Shown here: positions 35,306 through 45,700 of the stretch, one piece after another
Numbering within the stretch: position 1 is the stretch's first letter
How the letters are laid out: every line of letters starts with the position of its first letter
Source: Sphingobacterium populi
GTDB taxonomy: Bacteria; Bacteroidota; Bacteroidia; Sphingobacteriales; Sphingobacteriaceae
Direction of reading: 5' to 3'
NCBI RefSeq assembly: GCF_001586775.1
Contig: NZ_LQXS01000002.1
Coordinates: 1-64,000 of the forward strand
DNA: 64,000 nucleotides
Made by a program: the position numbers and the translations under genes
Notes under the pieces: generated by a model
The model's input: the letters and a program-made list of their open reading frames with translations, nothing else
Told to the model about the DNA's origin: nothing
The model's database searches: none

Positions 35306-36559
35306 ATGCCGATTAAAACAGAAATCATAACCATAGGCGACGAAATTTTACAAGGTCAGATTGTTGATTCTAATTCTGCTTGGATTGCACAGCAATTACT
35401 ACTGTTAAATATCGCCGTAGTGCATATTGCTACGGTTGCCGATCGCGAGGATGCTATTATTGATGCTTTTGAACAGGCCAAGCAGCGAGCAGATATTATT
35501 TTGGTAACGGGTGGTCTTGGTCCTACCAAAGACGATATCACCAAACGAACTGCTGCTAACTATTTTGGCACTAACCTCGTTCGCGATGAGCTCGTATTGG
35601 AGCATGTACGAGGAATATTCGCACAACGCAAACGTGCTATGCCTGCTATTAATCAAATGCAGGCTGATGTATTCCAGAATGGAGAAGTCCTGTTCAATGA
35701 GCTCGGCACTGCACCTGGCTTATGGTATACGCACGAAGACAAATCATTTGTCTTTATGCCTGGTGTGCCGTACGAAATGAAACACATCATGTCGCAGCAT
35801 GTGTTGCCAAAATTAGCATCTGTCGCAGACCAAGGGCATATTGTAAATATATATATCCTAACTGCTGGGATTGGTGAATCGCACTTAGCAGAATCTATTC
35901 AAGATATCGAAGCCGATATGCCAGATTATATCCGAATTGCGTACTTGCCTAAATTGGGTATGGTACGACTACGGCTAACCGGCGTGAGTAACGATGCTGA
36001 AGCACTGAGGGCAGAAATGCAAGTGTTCGCTAATAACATCAAGGCGCGTACAAATGAGTATTTTGTCACTTTCGGAGATGTAGATTTAGAAGGAGCTATC
36101 TTGCCACTCATGCATTCGAAAAATTATACACTAGCTACGGCAGAAAGCTGCACTGGCGGTACTATTGCTAGCCGTATTACGGCGATCCCAGGTGCAGGTC
36201 ATGTCTTTAAAGGCTCTGTAGTGTCCTATACTAATGAGATAAAACAGAAAATGTTAAGCGTTAGTAAGCATGATTTAGAAATGTACGGTGCGGTAAGTGA
36301 GCAAGTTGTGAGCGCGATGGCGACGGGAGCATTAAAAAGCTTCGATGTTGACTTTGCTTTAGCGACCAGTGGGTTTGCTGGTCCTGATGGCGGTACAAAA
36401 GATACACCCGTGGGCACCATTTGGATTGCGTTAGCTACTAAAACTACCGTAATCACCAGGTTGTTCCATTTTCAGAACGATCGCAATATTAATATCGAAC
36501 GCACTAGTACACAATGTTTTCTCCTGCTATGGCAAGAGTTGCGCAATTTAGGTTGTTAG
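35306..36559 (+). CDS. cinA: CinA-family protein (competence/damage-inducible; NMN amidohydrolase domain)
   Basis: This 417-aa two-domain protein has an N-terminal molybdopterin-binding-like COG1058 domain (about 1-170: TIGDEILQGQIVDSNSAWIA, VTGGLGPTKDD, FMPGVPYEM). Its C-terminal CinA/PncC domain (about 265-415: LATAESCTGGTIASRITAIPGAG, GSVVSYTNEIK, ATSGFAGPDGGT..PVGTIWIA) hydrolyses nicotinamide mononucleotide in characterised members. Both domains are intact, with the nucleophile Ser in AESCTGG. It likely recycles pyridine nucleotides. It is probably cotranscribed with lptD. Confidence 0.94.
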   Translation: MPIKTEIITIGDEILQGQIVDSNSAWIAQQLLLLNIAVVHIATVADREDAIIDAFEQAKQRADIILVTGGLGPTKDDITKRTAANYFGTNLVRDELVLEHVRGIFAQRKRAMPAINQMQADVFQNGEVLFNELGTAPGLWYTHEDKSFVFMPGVPYEMKHIMSQHVLPKLASVADQGHIVNIYILTAGIGESHLAESIQDIEADMPDYIRIAYLPKLGMVRLRLTGVSNDAEALRAEMQVFANNIKARTNEYFVTFGDVDLEGAILPLMHSKNYTLATAESCTGGTIASRITAIPGAGHVFKGSVVSYTNEIKQKMLSVSKHDLEMYGAVSEQVVSAMATGALKSFDVDFALATSGFAGPDGGTKDTPVGTIWIALATKTTVITRLFHFQNDRNINIERTSTQCFLLLWQELRNLGC

Positions 36560-36664
36560 GAATAAAATTTTGTATCCACTGCATTCTTAATAATTATATT
36601 TTGAATTACCCTACGTTATAAGGAGATTGACTATATTCGTAATTCACTTCAAAAAAGATACACA

Positions 36665-38068
36665 ATGGCACTGCATAAACTTACTCTTCCAAAAATGGGT
36701 GAAAGTGTTACGGAAGCAACCGTAACTAAGTGGTTAAAGGAAATTGGAGATCCGATTGCGGAAGATGAGTCTGTATTGGAAGTAGCAACAGATAAAGTGG
36801 ATTCCGATGTGCCATCTACTAGATCAGGTATCTTGAAAGAGCGTTTGTTCGAAGATGGAGCGGTAGTTCAAGTAGGGGAAGCCATTGCAATCATCGAAAC
36901 AGACGAGTCTGATCGCGATACCGAACAAAGTAATACTGATACTTCATCCTCTACTGAAGAAGATGATATTCCTGTAGATATTAACGATGTGCCAGGTTTA
37001 ACGGAGGTAGAATCTACTGTTGAGCAGTCCGATAGTGATAGTACGTCGTCAGGAAAACTGCATGTAGCTGAAAGTTTAGAAAGATTCTATTCTCCACTAG
37101 TACGGAGTATTGCGCAGGAAGAAGGAATCTCACTGGCCGAACTCGATCAAGTTTCTGGTAGTGGAGCAGAAGGACGTATTACTAAAGATGATGTACTGAA
37201 ATATATTGCGCAGAAGAACAGTAAATCTGATGTGAAAGCTATAGCAGATGACGATTCTGATGCATCAAATAGTTTTAATCATGCTATTTCTGAAAGCACA
37301 GCCTCTGATGTATCACGCCAGTCGCCGGTCGCCAAACCAGTGGTAGTTGCCAAAGGCGATGGTGATGAAATAATCGAGATGGATAGGATGCGCCGACTCA
37401 TTGCCGATCATATGGTGAGCAGTGTGCACACATCGCCACATGTATTTTCGGCCGTAGAGGCCGACGTAACCAACCTTGTTAATTGGCGTAACCGTGTCAA
37501 AGATGGCTTCAACAAGAGAGAGGGCGAGAATATCACTTTTACTCCACTCATCATTGAAGCTATTTCTAAGGCACTGAAGGATTTTCCGATGATAAACGTG
37601 TCGGCAGATGGTTATCAAATCATTCGTCGCAAACACATTAATATTGGTATGGCTACGGCCTTACCAAATGGAAATTTGATTGTCCCTGTCATTAAAGATG
37701 CTGATCAATTAAGTTTACTAGGCATTAGTCATGCGGTGAATGACTTGGCACAACGAGCTCGTGACAATAAATTAAAACCCGACGACACGCAAGGGGGTAC
37801 ATTTACGTTTACGAATATTGGAGCTTTTGGCAACATCTTCGGGATGCCGATCATCAACCAGCCGCAAGCCGCAATTTTAGCTGTAGGAACGATCAAAAAG
37901 AAACCAGCTGTAATCGAGACCCCAGCTGGAGATTTGATTGGTATTCGTCATTTTATGTACATCACGATGTCGTACGACCACCGCGTAATCGATGGTGCTC
38001 TGGGAGGTACATTTATCAAGCGTGTGGCAGATTATTTAGAGAATTGGGATTTGGATCGTACGGTGTAG
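36665..38068 (+). CDS. 2-oxo acid dehydrogenase E2 component (dihydrolipoamide acyltransferase)
   Basis: This 467-aa protein has three domains. A lipoyl domain (1-80) carries the lipoylated Lys44 in EVATDKVDSD. A peripheral-subunit-binding domain (about 140-178, SPLVRSIAQEEGISLAELDQV...GRITKDDVLKYI) follows an acidic Ser/Asp-rich linker. The C-terminal catalytic domain runs from about 240 to 467 (MRRLIADHMVSS, HVFSAVEADVT, GTFTFTNIGAFG, active-site SYDHRVIDGALGG). It is most like branched-chain or general 2-oxo acid E2 proteins of Bacteroidota, but acyl specificity cannot be fixed. No E1 or E3 gene is adjacent. A 9-bp inverted repeat overlaps the stop codon. Confidence 0.92.
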   Translation: MALHKLTLPKMGESVTEATVTKWLKEIGDPIAEDESVLEVATDKVDSDVPSTRSGILKERLFEDGAVVQVGEAIAIIETDESDRDTEQSNTDTSSSTEEDDIPVDINDVPGLTEVESTVEQSDSDSTSSGKLHVAESLERFYSPLVRSIAQEEGISLAELDQVSGSGAEGRITKDDVLKYIAQKNSKSDVKAIADDDSDASNSFNHAISESTASDVSRQSPVAKPVVVAKGDGDEIIEMDRMRRLIADHMVSSVHTSPHVFSAVEADVTNLVNWRNRVKDGFNKREGENITFTPLIIEAISKALKDFPMINVSADGYQIIRRKHINIGMATALPNGNLIVPVIKDADQLSLLGISHAVNDLAQRARDNKLKPDDTQGGTFTFTNIGAFGNIFGMPIINQPQAAILAVGTIKKKPAVIETPAGDLIGIRHFMYITMSYDHRVIDGALGGTFIKRVADYLENWDLDRTV

Positions 38069-38076
38069 TACGATCC
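38053..38076. repeat. Inverted repeat over the E2 stop codon
   Basis: GGATCGTAC / GTACGATCC, a perfect 9-bp stem with a 6-nt loop containing the TAG. No T run follows on the plus strand. It may serve as an RNA 3'-end stabiliser between the convergent E2 and MATE genes, which are separated by 26 nt. Confidence 0.6.
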
Positions 38077-38094
38077 CTAAATCACGACTAATAT

Positions 38095-39477
38095 TTAAGC
38101 ACTTTGCGTTTGCGAATGTACAGTGCTGTTCATTTTTCGAACAATCATCGTCTTATATCGCCAATACAGTAAAGCGGTGGAAGTTAATAGGCCCAGCGTT
38201 AAGCCATACCAAACGCCTTGAATTCCCCAGCCAAATTCTAATCCCATCACATATGCACTAGGCACGCCGATAATCCAATACGCGACAAATGTAATAGCCG
38301 TAGGTACATTGACATCGCCCATTCCTCGTAATACACCTAACCCGACAACCTGCGTTCCATCAAATAGTTGAAACATTCCTGCAATTACCAATAACGCCGC
38401 AGCAAGGCCAATTACTTCTGTGTCTTGAGTAATCACCAAAGGTAGATACTGATTAAACAAAGCAAAGATCAGTGCCCAAAAAATCATAAATACCAGTACC
38501 AGACGGTACGAAACCGTCGCAAACTTCTGTAAACGTTGGAAGTTTGCCGTACCAAAGCTATTGCCTGTTTTGATAGTAGCTGCCGAAGCTATACCACTGG
38601 CCATCATGTACGTCATCGCGGCTAAAGTTATAGCGACCTGATGTGCCGCTTGCTCCAATGCGCCGATTTTACCAGCAATTAATGCTGCGGTAGCAAATGC
38701 TCCGATTTCAAATACGTACTGCATCGCTACAGGTGCACCGATTTTAAAAATACTTTTGATCCGTGTACGTTCTAAAAAATAAATAGAAAAGTCGGACATG
38801 TATCGTTTGAAATTTTTAGATCGTAGCACATACGTTGCCATCACGATCATCATCAAAACGCGATCCACCAAAGTAGCAATACCAACACCACGGATGCCCA
38901 TCTCTGGAAAACCAAACATGCCACGTACGAGTACCAATGCAATCACAATATTCAATACATTGCCCCAAATCGTGATATTCATAGCTTGCCTAGTAAATCC
39001 TAAACCTTCGGTAAATTGCTTAAAAGCATTGAAAATCATCAGCGGCAAAATGGAAAGCCCCAAGATAAATAGGTAAGGTTTGGCAGTTTCTACGACCAAT
39101 GGATCTTGATCAGTATGTTGCATCGCATACATCGAGCCCCAGTACACTGCGCAAAAAAGGATAATTCCGGTCAACACATTTAGCCAGATACTGTTCGAGA
39201 GCAATTTTGCACATTCTTTATAATCGGATTTACCATTATATTGTGCAATAAGTGGTGTAATACCATAAGCAATGCCCAATCCTATGACTAGCACCACCAT
39301 GAAAACAGCATGCACCAGAGAAACAGCCGCTAGCGGTATGCGACCTGCAAATTGGCCGACAATAATCGTATCGGCCGTATGCACCATTGTATGCCCTAAT
39401 TGAGATACGACGATCGGCGCAGCTAGCGCCATAGTACTGATGTAGAAAGCTTTATCTTTCCGTATGGAAGCAAACAT
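38095..39477 (-). CDS. MATE-family multidrug/sodium antiporter
   Basis: This 460-aa inner-membrane exporter has about 12 hydrophobic helices in two homologous halves (first: APIVVSQLGHTMVHTADTIIVGQFAG; second: GAPVAMQYVFEIGAFATAALIAGKIG). It is of the NorM-like branch, exporting cationic drugs in exchange for Na+ or H+. Substrates are not predictable. A perfect -7 box (TACCTTTG, 39494-39501 on the minus strand) lies 16 nt upstream of the ATG. Confidence 0.93.
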   Translation of the reverse strand: MFASIRKDKAFYISTMALAAPIVVSQLGHTMVHTADTIIVGQFAGRIPLAAVSLVHAVFMVVLVIGLGIAYGITPLIAQYNGKSDYKECAKLLSNSIWLNVLTGIILFCAVYWGSMYAMQHTDQDPLVVETAKPYLFILGLSILPLMIFNAFKQFTEGLGFTRQAMNITIWGNVLNIVIALVLVRGMFGFPEMGIRGVGIATLVDRVLMMIVMATYVLRSKNFKRYMSDFSIYFLERTRIKSIFKIGAPVAMQYVFEIGAFATAALIAGKIGALEQAAHQVAITLAAMTYMMASGIASAATIKTGNSFGTANFQRLQKFATVSYRLVLVFMIFWALIFALFNQYLPLVITQDTEVIGLAAALLVIAGMFQLFDGTQVVGLGVLRGMGDVNVPTAITFVAYWIIGVPSAYVMGLEFGWGIQGVWYGLTLGLLTSTALLYWRYKTMIVRKMNSTVHSQTQSA

Positions 39478-39493
39478 GATAATTGAATATGGA

Positions 39494-39501
39494 CAAAGGT
39501 A
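39494..39501 (-). promoter_or_regulatory. -7 element of the MATE gene
   Basis: TACCTTTG on the minus strand matches TAnnTTTG. The implied 5' leader is about 10 nt. Confidence 0.5.
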
Positions 39502-39629
39502 AATAGAAGTGCGGAAATCTTGATGTTAACTTTTGCACACCCTTTAGCTACAAGATCTTTACATGGATTAGTCTGCTAAATTCTGAACTTTTGCGTACAT
39601 TAGCAGCATTAATAATTGATATAAAAGTC

Positions 39630-40061
39630 ATGAATTTAGCGTTTTTAAATATCGGGACACAAGAAATGATGTTAATCATCATTGTTATCCTTTTTCTATT
39701 TGGAGGAAAGAAATTACCAGAATTGGCTCGTGGTTTAGGAAGAGGTATCCGCGAATTCAAAGATGCATCAGATGGCATCAAACGCGAATTATCTGATCAG
39801 ATTAATAGCTTCGAACGAGATTTAGACGTCGAGGTAGAAGAGCCGAAGAAAAGCCCCGTAGCGACTTCTGCTCCTACATCTGCATCAATGGCCGAACAGA
39901 TGCGTGCGCATGCCGAGGAATCGAAACCGGCATCTACGGTACCACAGTTCACTACTCCAGCTGAAACACAACAACATAATCCAAGCAATGTAGTCGCAGA
40001 TGTGCCAATGGCTAGTCCGACCACTGATGATAGCGCATCTTCTGAATCCAAAGAAGCCTAA
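39630..40061 (+). CDS. TatA/TatB-type twin-arginine translocase protein
   Basis: This 143-aa protein begins NLAFLNIGTQEMMLIIIVILFLFGGKKLPELARGLGRGIREFKD: the short periplasmic N-terminus, single membrane helix, FGxxKLPELARGLG hinge and amphipathic helix of TatA/TatB. The long acidic, Ala/Pro/Thr-rich tail (about residues 60-143) is probably disordered and makes it longer than the common 60-90-aa TatA. The ATG at 39630 is preferred; the open frame extends 13 codons upstream to a TTG with no family similarity. tatC is not adjacent. Confidence 0.9.
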   Translation: MNLAFLNIGTQEMMLIIIVILFLFGGKKLPELARGLGRGIREFKDASDGIKRELSDQINSFERDLDVEVEEPKKSPVATSAPTSASMAEQMRAHAEESKPASTVPQFTTPAETQQHNPSNVVADVPMASPTTDDSASSESKEA

Positions 40062-40092
40062 AAAAGCAGCACTGCTTTCCTAAAGCTACAAC

Positions 40093-40140
40093 AATATCCG
40101 ATTATAGGCTCAGCATCGCTCTGTCTTGATCGGATATTTT
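40093..40140 (+). terminator. Possible terminator after the tatA-like gene
   Basis: AATATCCGAT / ATCGGATATT, 10-bp perfect stem with a long 26-nt loop, followed by TTGCTC. The long loop and short T run make it a weak candidate. Confidence 0.45.
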
Positions 40141-40176
40141 GCTCATAATATATCTAACCTAACCCAGCATTTTCTG

Positions 40177-42444
40177 ATGTCTCCCGAAATTAGCATAGCA
40201 CAAGAGCTGAATATCCAGCTCAAACAAGTACAGACCACCATTCAGTTGTTAGATGAGGGGGCCACCATTCCTTTTATCGCCAGATACCGAAAAGAAATGA
40301 CGGGCAGTCTTGACGAAGTGCAAATAGTGACGATTCGAGATCGTATGCAACAATTACGTGATCTGGATAAACGAAAAGAAGCAGTGCTAAAGTCAATCTT
40401 GGAGCAAGAAAAACTAACGCCGGACTTAGAAGCGCAGATTCGCGCTACAGCAACGATGTCCGCATTGGAAGATCTCTACTTGCCCTACAAACCTAAGCGC
40501 AAAACCCGCGCATCAATTGCACGAGAAAAGGGATTACTTCCCTTGGCAGAAATATTATTTGCACAAGATGTGCGCAATCTACAAACACGAGCAGAAGCTT
40601 TTATAGACAGCGAAAAGGGTGTGGACTCGATCGATCAAGCGTTAGCGGGTGCGCGAGATATAGTCGCGGAGATCATTAACGAAGACCCTGAAGTGCGCAC
40701 AATAGCACGCCGCATGCTAGAGAAAAAAGGAAAATTCGTATGCCAGGTGATTGCTGGTAAAGAAGCCAGTGCTCAGAAATATCGAGATTATTTTGATTGG
40801 ACAGAATTAATCAAAGATGCACCTTCGCATCGCATATTAGCTATGCGCCGTGGTGAAAAAGAAGAGTTACTTAGCCTCGGTATCACCGTGGATGAGAGCG
40901 AGGTGCTACCACAGATCGAAAAAAAATACATTACAAGCGTTGGCGAAGCAGCCGATCAACTACGATTGGCGATACAAGACAGTTACAAACGCTTGCTCAA
41001 GCCGTCGATGGAAAACGAGATGCGCGTATCGACAAGACAACAAGCCGATGAGGAAGCAATTAAGGTTTTTGCTGAAAATGTGCGCCAATTGTTATTGGCA
41101 GCGCCCTTAGGTGCAGTTTCACTTATCGCTATCGATCCAGGCTTTCGCACAGGATGTAAGACAGTCGTACTCAACGAACAGGGCAGTCTTTTAGAAAATA
41201 CTGCGATCTTCCCACATAATGGTGCGGGCGGCGAAGCCGAAGCAAAGAAGACGATCATTCATTTGGTCGACAAATATCATGTTGGCGCGATAGCGATCGG
41301 AAATGGCACAGCAGGCCGCGAAACCGAAACATTCATTCGTAACCTATCGCTTACCATTCCCATAGTGATGGTAAACGAAAGTGGTGCCTCTATTTATTCC
41401 GCATCGGAAGTTGCGCGTGAGGAGTTTCCTGAACAGGATATTACGGTGCGTGGTGCGGTATCCATTGGCCGACGGTTGATGGATCCACTGGCAGAACTAG
41501 TGAAAATTGATCCAAAATCCATCGGAGTCGGGCAATATCAGCACGACGTAGATCAAAATAAATTGCAAAGTGCCTTGGACGATACCGTTATCTCCTGCGT
41601 TAATGCAGTAGGAGTGGAGCTCAACACGGCTTCAAAACAAATTTTAGCGTATGTTTCTGGCTTAGGACCGGCCTTGGCTCAGCAAATTGTAAACTATCGA
41701 CGGGAAAATGGGCCATTTACTTCGCGCAAAGAGCTGAAGAAAGTTCCGAGATTAGGCGCTAAGGCATTTGAACAATCAGCCGCATTTCTACGAATCCGCG
41801 ATGCGAAGTATCCTTTGGATGCTTCGGCTGTTCATCCAGAGCGATATGCCCTTGTCGAAATGATGGCCAAGGATCTGAGCGCTAGCGTTCAGGAATTGTT
41901 GCGCGATGATCAATTGCGGAAGCAAATTGATCCAAAACGCTATGTATCTAGCGAAGTAGGCTTGCCGACCTTACATGATATCTTGGCAGAATTAGCCAAG
42001 CCTGGCTTGGATCCGCGCGATCAGTTTGAACAGTTTTCGTTCACGGAAGGTGTCAATAGTGTTAAGGATTTGCGTGTAGGTATGCGACTGCCTGGTATTG
42101 TGACGAATATTACCAATTTTGGTGCATTTGTCGATATTGGCGTACATCAGGATGGTATGGTGCATCTCAGCCAGCTCGCCAATCGCTATGTGCAAGATCC
42201 TCGCGAAGTAGTCAAGGTGCAGCAAAAAGTCGAAGTGACAGTCATCGAAGTCGATGAACAACGCAATCGCATCAGCCTATCGATGAAAAACGATGATGCA
42301 CAACCGCGAAAACGGCAAGATCGCGTAGATCGCCCTACGGACAAAAGTGCTAAACATACGAATAAGCAAAACAAGAAACAGCAACATGCTGGCGGCGACA
42401 TGGCGACAAAACTCGCACAACTCGCAAGCAAATTCAAATCATAA
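40177..42444 (+). CDS. tex: Tex-family S1 RNA-binding protein / transcription accessory protein
   Basis: This 755-aa nucleic-acid-binding protein has the Tex N-terminal helical domain (TTIQLLDEGATIPFIARYRKEMTGSLDE), a YqgF/RNase-H-like domain (LIAIDPGFRTGCKTVVLNE), helix-hairpin-helix repeats (GLGPALAQQIVNYRRENGPFTSRKELKKVPRLG) and a C-terminal S1 domain (RLPGIVTNITNFGAFVDIGVHQDGMVHLS). The tail after S1 is basic and Gln/Lys-rich. The ATG at 40177 (MSPEISIAQEL) is preferred to the longer open frame from a TTG at 40126, since homology starts there. Tex is related to Spt6 and affects transcription and virulence-gene expression in some bacteria. Confidence 0.95.
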   Translation: MSPEISIAQELNIQLKQVQTTIQLLDEGATIPFIARYRKEMTGSLDEVQIVTIRDRMQQLRDLDKRKEAVLKSILEQEKLTPDLEAQIRATATMSALEDLYLPYKPKRKTRASIAREKGLLPLAEILFAQDVRNLQTRAEAFIDSEKGVDSIDQALAGARDIVAEIINEDPEVRTIARRMLEKKGKFVCQVIAGKEASAQKYRDYFDWTELIKDAPSHRILAMRRGEKEELLSLGITVDESEVLPQIEKKYITSVGEAADQLRLAIQDSYKRLLKPSMENEMRVSTRQQADEEAIKVFAENVRQLLLAAPLGAVSLIAIDPGFRTGCKTVVLNEQGSLLENTAIFPHNGAGGEAEAKKTIIHLVDKYHVGAIAIGNGTAGRETETFIRNLSLTIPIVMVNESGASIYSASEVAREEFPEQDITVRGAVSIGRRLMDPLAELVKIDPKSIGVGQYQHDVDQNKLQSALDDTVISCVNAVGVELNTASKQILAYVSGLGPALAQQIVNYRRENGPFTSRKELKKVPRLGAKAFEQSAAFLRIRDAKYPLDASAVHPERYALVEMMAKDLSASVQELLRDDQLRKQIDPKRYVSSEVGLPTLHDILAELAKPGLDPRDQFEQFSFTEGVNSVKDLRVGMRLPGIVTNITNFGAFVDIGVHQDGMVHLSQLANRYVQDPREVVKVQQKVEVTVIEVDEQRNRISLSMKNDDAQPRKRQDRVDRPTDKSAKHTNKQNKKQQHAGGDMATKLAQLASKFKS

Positions 42445-42466
42445 TGTGACCTATATTCCGATACCG

Positions 42467-42754
42467 ATGAAGACATTAACCGAATTCAAAAACAGTTTAG
42501 CACAAGCGGCACCGCAAAACACATGGTCAGCACCATTGAAGGCACTATGGTATGATGGCAAAGGCGACTGGCGTACCGCCCATGATTTGGTAGATCAGCT
42601 AAGTGATCGTACATCTGCACATGTACACGCGTATCTGCATCGAGTAGAAGGCGATTTGTGGAATGCCAACTACTGGTACGATCGCGCCAAGCAGCCACCG
42701 TATGTGGGATCGCTCGATCACGAATGGGAGGAATTGGTGATTTCGTTGTTATAA
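42467..42754 (+). CDS. Small conserved-looking hypothetical protein
   Basis: This 95-aa soluble protein starts 22 nt after tex and is probably cotranscribed with it. It is Trp-, Asp- and His-rich (ALWYDGKGDWRTAHDLVDQLSDRTSAHVHAYLHRVEGDLWNANYWYDRA). The repeated pattern of two helices, ending in a WYDRA-like motif, resembles a single degenerate TPR/Sel1 unit. No signal peptide or membrane helix. I believe such proteins are widespread in Bacteroidota as uncharacterised genes, but I cannot name a family. Its stop is only 8 nt from the convergent end of tamB, with no terminator between. Confidence 0.75.
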   Translation: MKTLTEFKNSLAQAAPQNTWSAPLKALWYDGKGDWRTAHDLVDQLSDRTSAHVHAYLHRVEGDLWNANYWYDRAKQPPYVGSLDHEWEELVISLL

Positions 42755-42762
42755 AAAATACC

Positions 42763-45700
42763 TTAATTAGCTGTTACTGGGGCAGCGGTAGTATCACTTG
42801 GTACAGTCAGGTCTATCTGTTCATCTTCCTTCTTTTTGAACGTCCAAAGCTGTTTGAAGAATTGATGAAAAGTATTGAATTCTTTACGATACACCAATCC
42901 TACCGCATTAATGTAATCATCGGTAGGCGTAAATAGGATGTTTCGCGTATTTAGTCGATTATACGCTCTAAACATCAAACTTCCATCGCGACGTATACGA
43001 TACGTCAATTCTGCATCAGTCGCCACACGCGCAGAGAAAAGTGCAAGATCGGTGGTTTGCAGATTGCGACGATCACTGACGCCTCCAGTCAATATCAGCC
43101 GATCATCAAACAAGCGTAGTGAAGCCGACGCATCATTCAGAGAGCGAATATTTAGATCCAAAAAATTCACATTCAAAGATTGGGAGATAATCGCATTCAG
43201 CTGATTGAAGGCGAATTCGGTACCTGCCGAAAGCAAGGTATTATTGACCTCCCGACCAAATTCATTACTCGCACTTGTGGCCGTGAAGCTTCGGCGAACG
43301 ATTAAGCTGAGCGCTTGCTGGTTGATGTTGTTGGCATCGCTAAAGTAGGCTTGGAGCTCATCTTTCACATAAGGCGTAAGCGGAAAACTCAAGTCAAACG
43401 TAATATCTGGGCTAGTCAGCGTACCGCGGATTATCATATCTGCCTGTGCCAACACCCGTTCTTCATTTCGTTCTCGTCCAGCAGCATCATATAAAGCTCC
43501 TAAAGATGTACGCTGTTGATACAGCGCTGTAATATCAAGTTGTGCTTGTGCAGGATCGCCTGTCCAGCGGATCGTACCACCTTGTTTGATATCAAAATAT
43601 TTATTGATAAAATCCTGTGCTACAAAGTGAAATTTTCCGGAGTTCACACTGTAATCACCAAACATTTCAAAATCACCTCTGCTAGAAATTTTAAGACTTA
43701 CTTCGCCTTCTCCCGTTCCTTTCAATGAGCCGATATCGGTCTGCAAGTTCACTTCCGCGTCGGGTGTGATTTTCAGATCCATGTTCATCGTCAACCCTTG
43801 AAAGAAGTATTGGTTCTTCGCCACCGTCGTCTTTTTGTCGTCGGCCTCTACCATATAGATAAAGTCGCTGTCTGAAATAGTCATCGCTGCATCCAGTGGA
43901 ATGGTGATCACCGTATGCGGATTTGAAGATGCGTTAATGTCGATATTAAGGTTCGAGGTCCGACCCGCAAATTTGAAAATGCCTGTTGCATACGCAGTAC
44001 CATAATACATATTATTTTCTTTGTACGTCGTATTCAATACGTGGAAATTGTTGGCACGCGCTTCTACCTGAATATCTGGATTGCTAAGCTGATTGAGATC
44101 CAAATATCCGGAGGCCGCAGCTTCATGTCGTTGCGCGTCGAACAACCGTAGATTGTCAAAACGCACTACGTTATTCTCCACCATTAAAGATTGTTGTGCA
44201 AGGTGGTACGGCGTGTTGAGATACATCACTGTAAAACTGGCTTGCTGTATCTCTGCAGTACCCGAAATTTTTGGATTGGCAAAAGTTCCTCCAATACGGA
44301 TTTCTGCATTACTTTTGCCATCAAGGCCGCTAACAAGCTCTTGCAAGAATGGTTGAAATAACACCAATTCAATTTCGCGGATTTCGCCGCGTAGCTGCAA
44401 AGCTTCCTCCGTATCGGCCAAGTTATACGTTCCATCCAACTGAAACCCGCGATGTAGCGCATCCAAGAGATCCACCTTGACGTCGACCAGTTTGGTGCTC
44501 GGATTGTAATTGGCGTTGAAGTTAAGTTGTCCGATTGGAATGGTATTGTAAACGATTGGTGTGGTCGTAATGCTAGCTCTAAAGCGCGGTGACTGCAACA
44601 CTGAAGTGATCGTTACTTCGCCATTAACCTCTCCCCGAAGATGAATACCCAGCGGATTGGTGATAGCTTCTAAGGATTTCAAACCAAATCGGTTGAAACT
44701 AACGCGTAAATCATCTTCCTCGTTGGATAAAATACCATTGAATTCCACGTTTTCATGGTTTTGTGCAAATCGAAATTGTTCGAAATACAATTTTCCTTTC
44801 GATACTCTAATCTCTGTATCTGCTTGTATCTCCCAAGGTTCATTGTTAAGTACGATAGTCGACTCATTAAAATGAATGAATGCCGGTTTGTTATGTTCAA
44901 AATGTATGTGTCCATGTAACCGCAATCGGTCGGATGCCTGGTCCTCTGCCGCATGAATAGCAAATGTGAGGCTATCGTTAGTCAGAATATTCTCAATAGC
45001 AACTTTGTTTACAAAAATACTGTCGGCAAGAGATAGGCGATCCGCTAGTAAGCGCAGAGAAAAATTTTTGGCATCGGTATGCTCTTCTACACGAAGATTG
45101 GTCAACTTAATGCGATTATATGACGCTTTTGGACTAATAAATACAAAATTGCCGATGTAATTATCGGATGAGAAATTAGCTTCTAAAGTTGCACCTTCTT
45201 CAAATTTCAAAGGTAAATCCAAAAAAGCGGATACAGGTTCGAAGGATTTTACGGCTACTTTCAGGTCAAAATTCTGATCGTTAAACGGCCTTTTCTCCAA
45301 ACCTATAGCAGGAGCGTATTGTACGGCCAATGACTGAAAATAAGCCTCAATCGTATTAAGGTCGATCGTTCCAGTCATATCCGCATCCAACACATTGGAT
45401 TGTAGTCGAAGCTGCCGGTTGAGCTGATCGCCTGCTGATTCGAAACGAAAGTCTTGGATTTCAAAAGCACCTGCTAGGGTGTGTAAAGTAATATCTTGGG
45501 AGGCGAGGTGGCCAGACAGATTATTGATATCGCTTCCCGCGAAGCTAGCTTCAAGATCCGTGTTAGCTACGATTACGCTGTCCTTTTGCAAAAGATAAAG
45601 TGCACTGAGATTAAGACGGTCGATGTGCGAGGTGAGTTGGTAATTGGGTACTTCTTGCGAGAAATCAATGGCGACATCATAGTCCAATGTAGCTTCGACA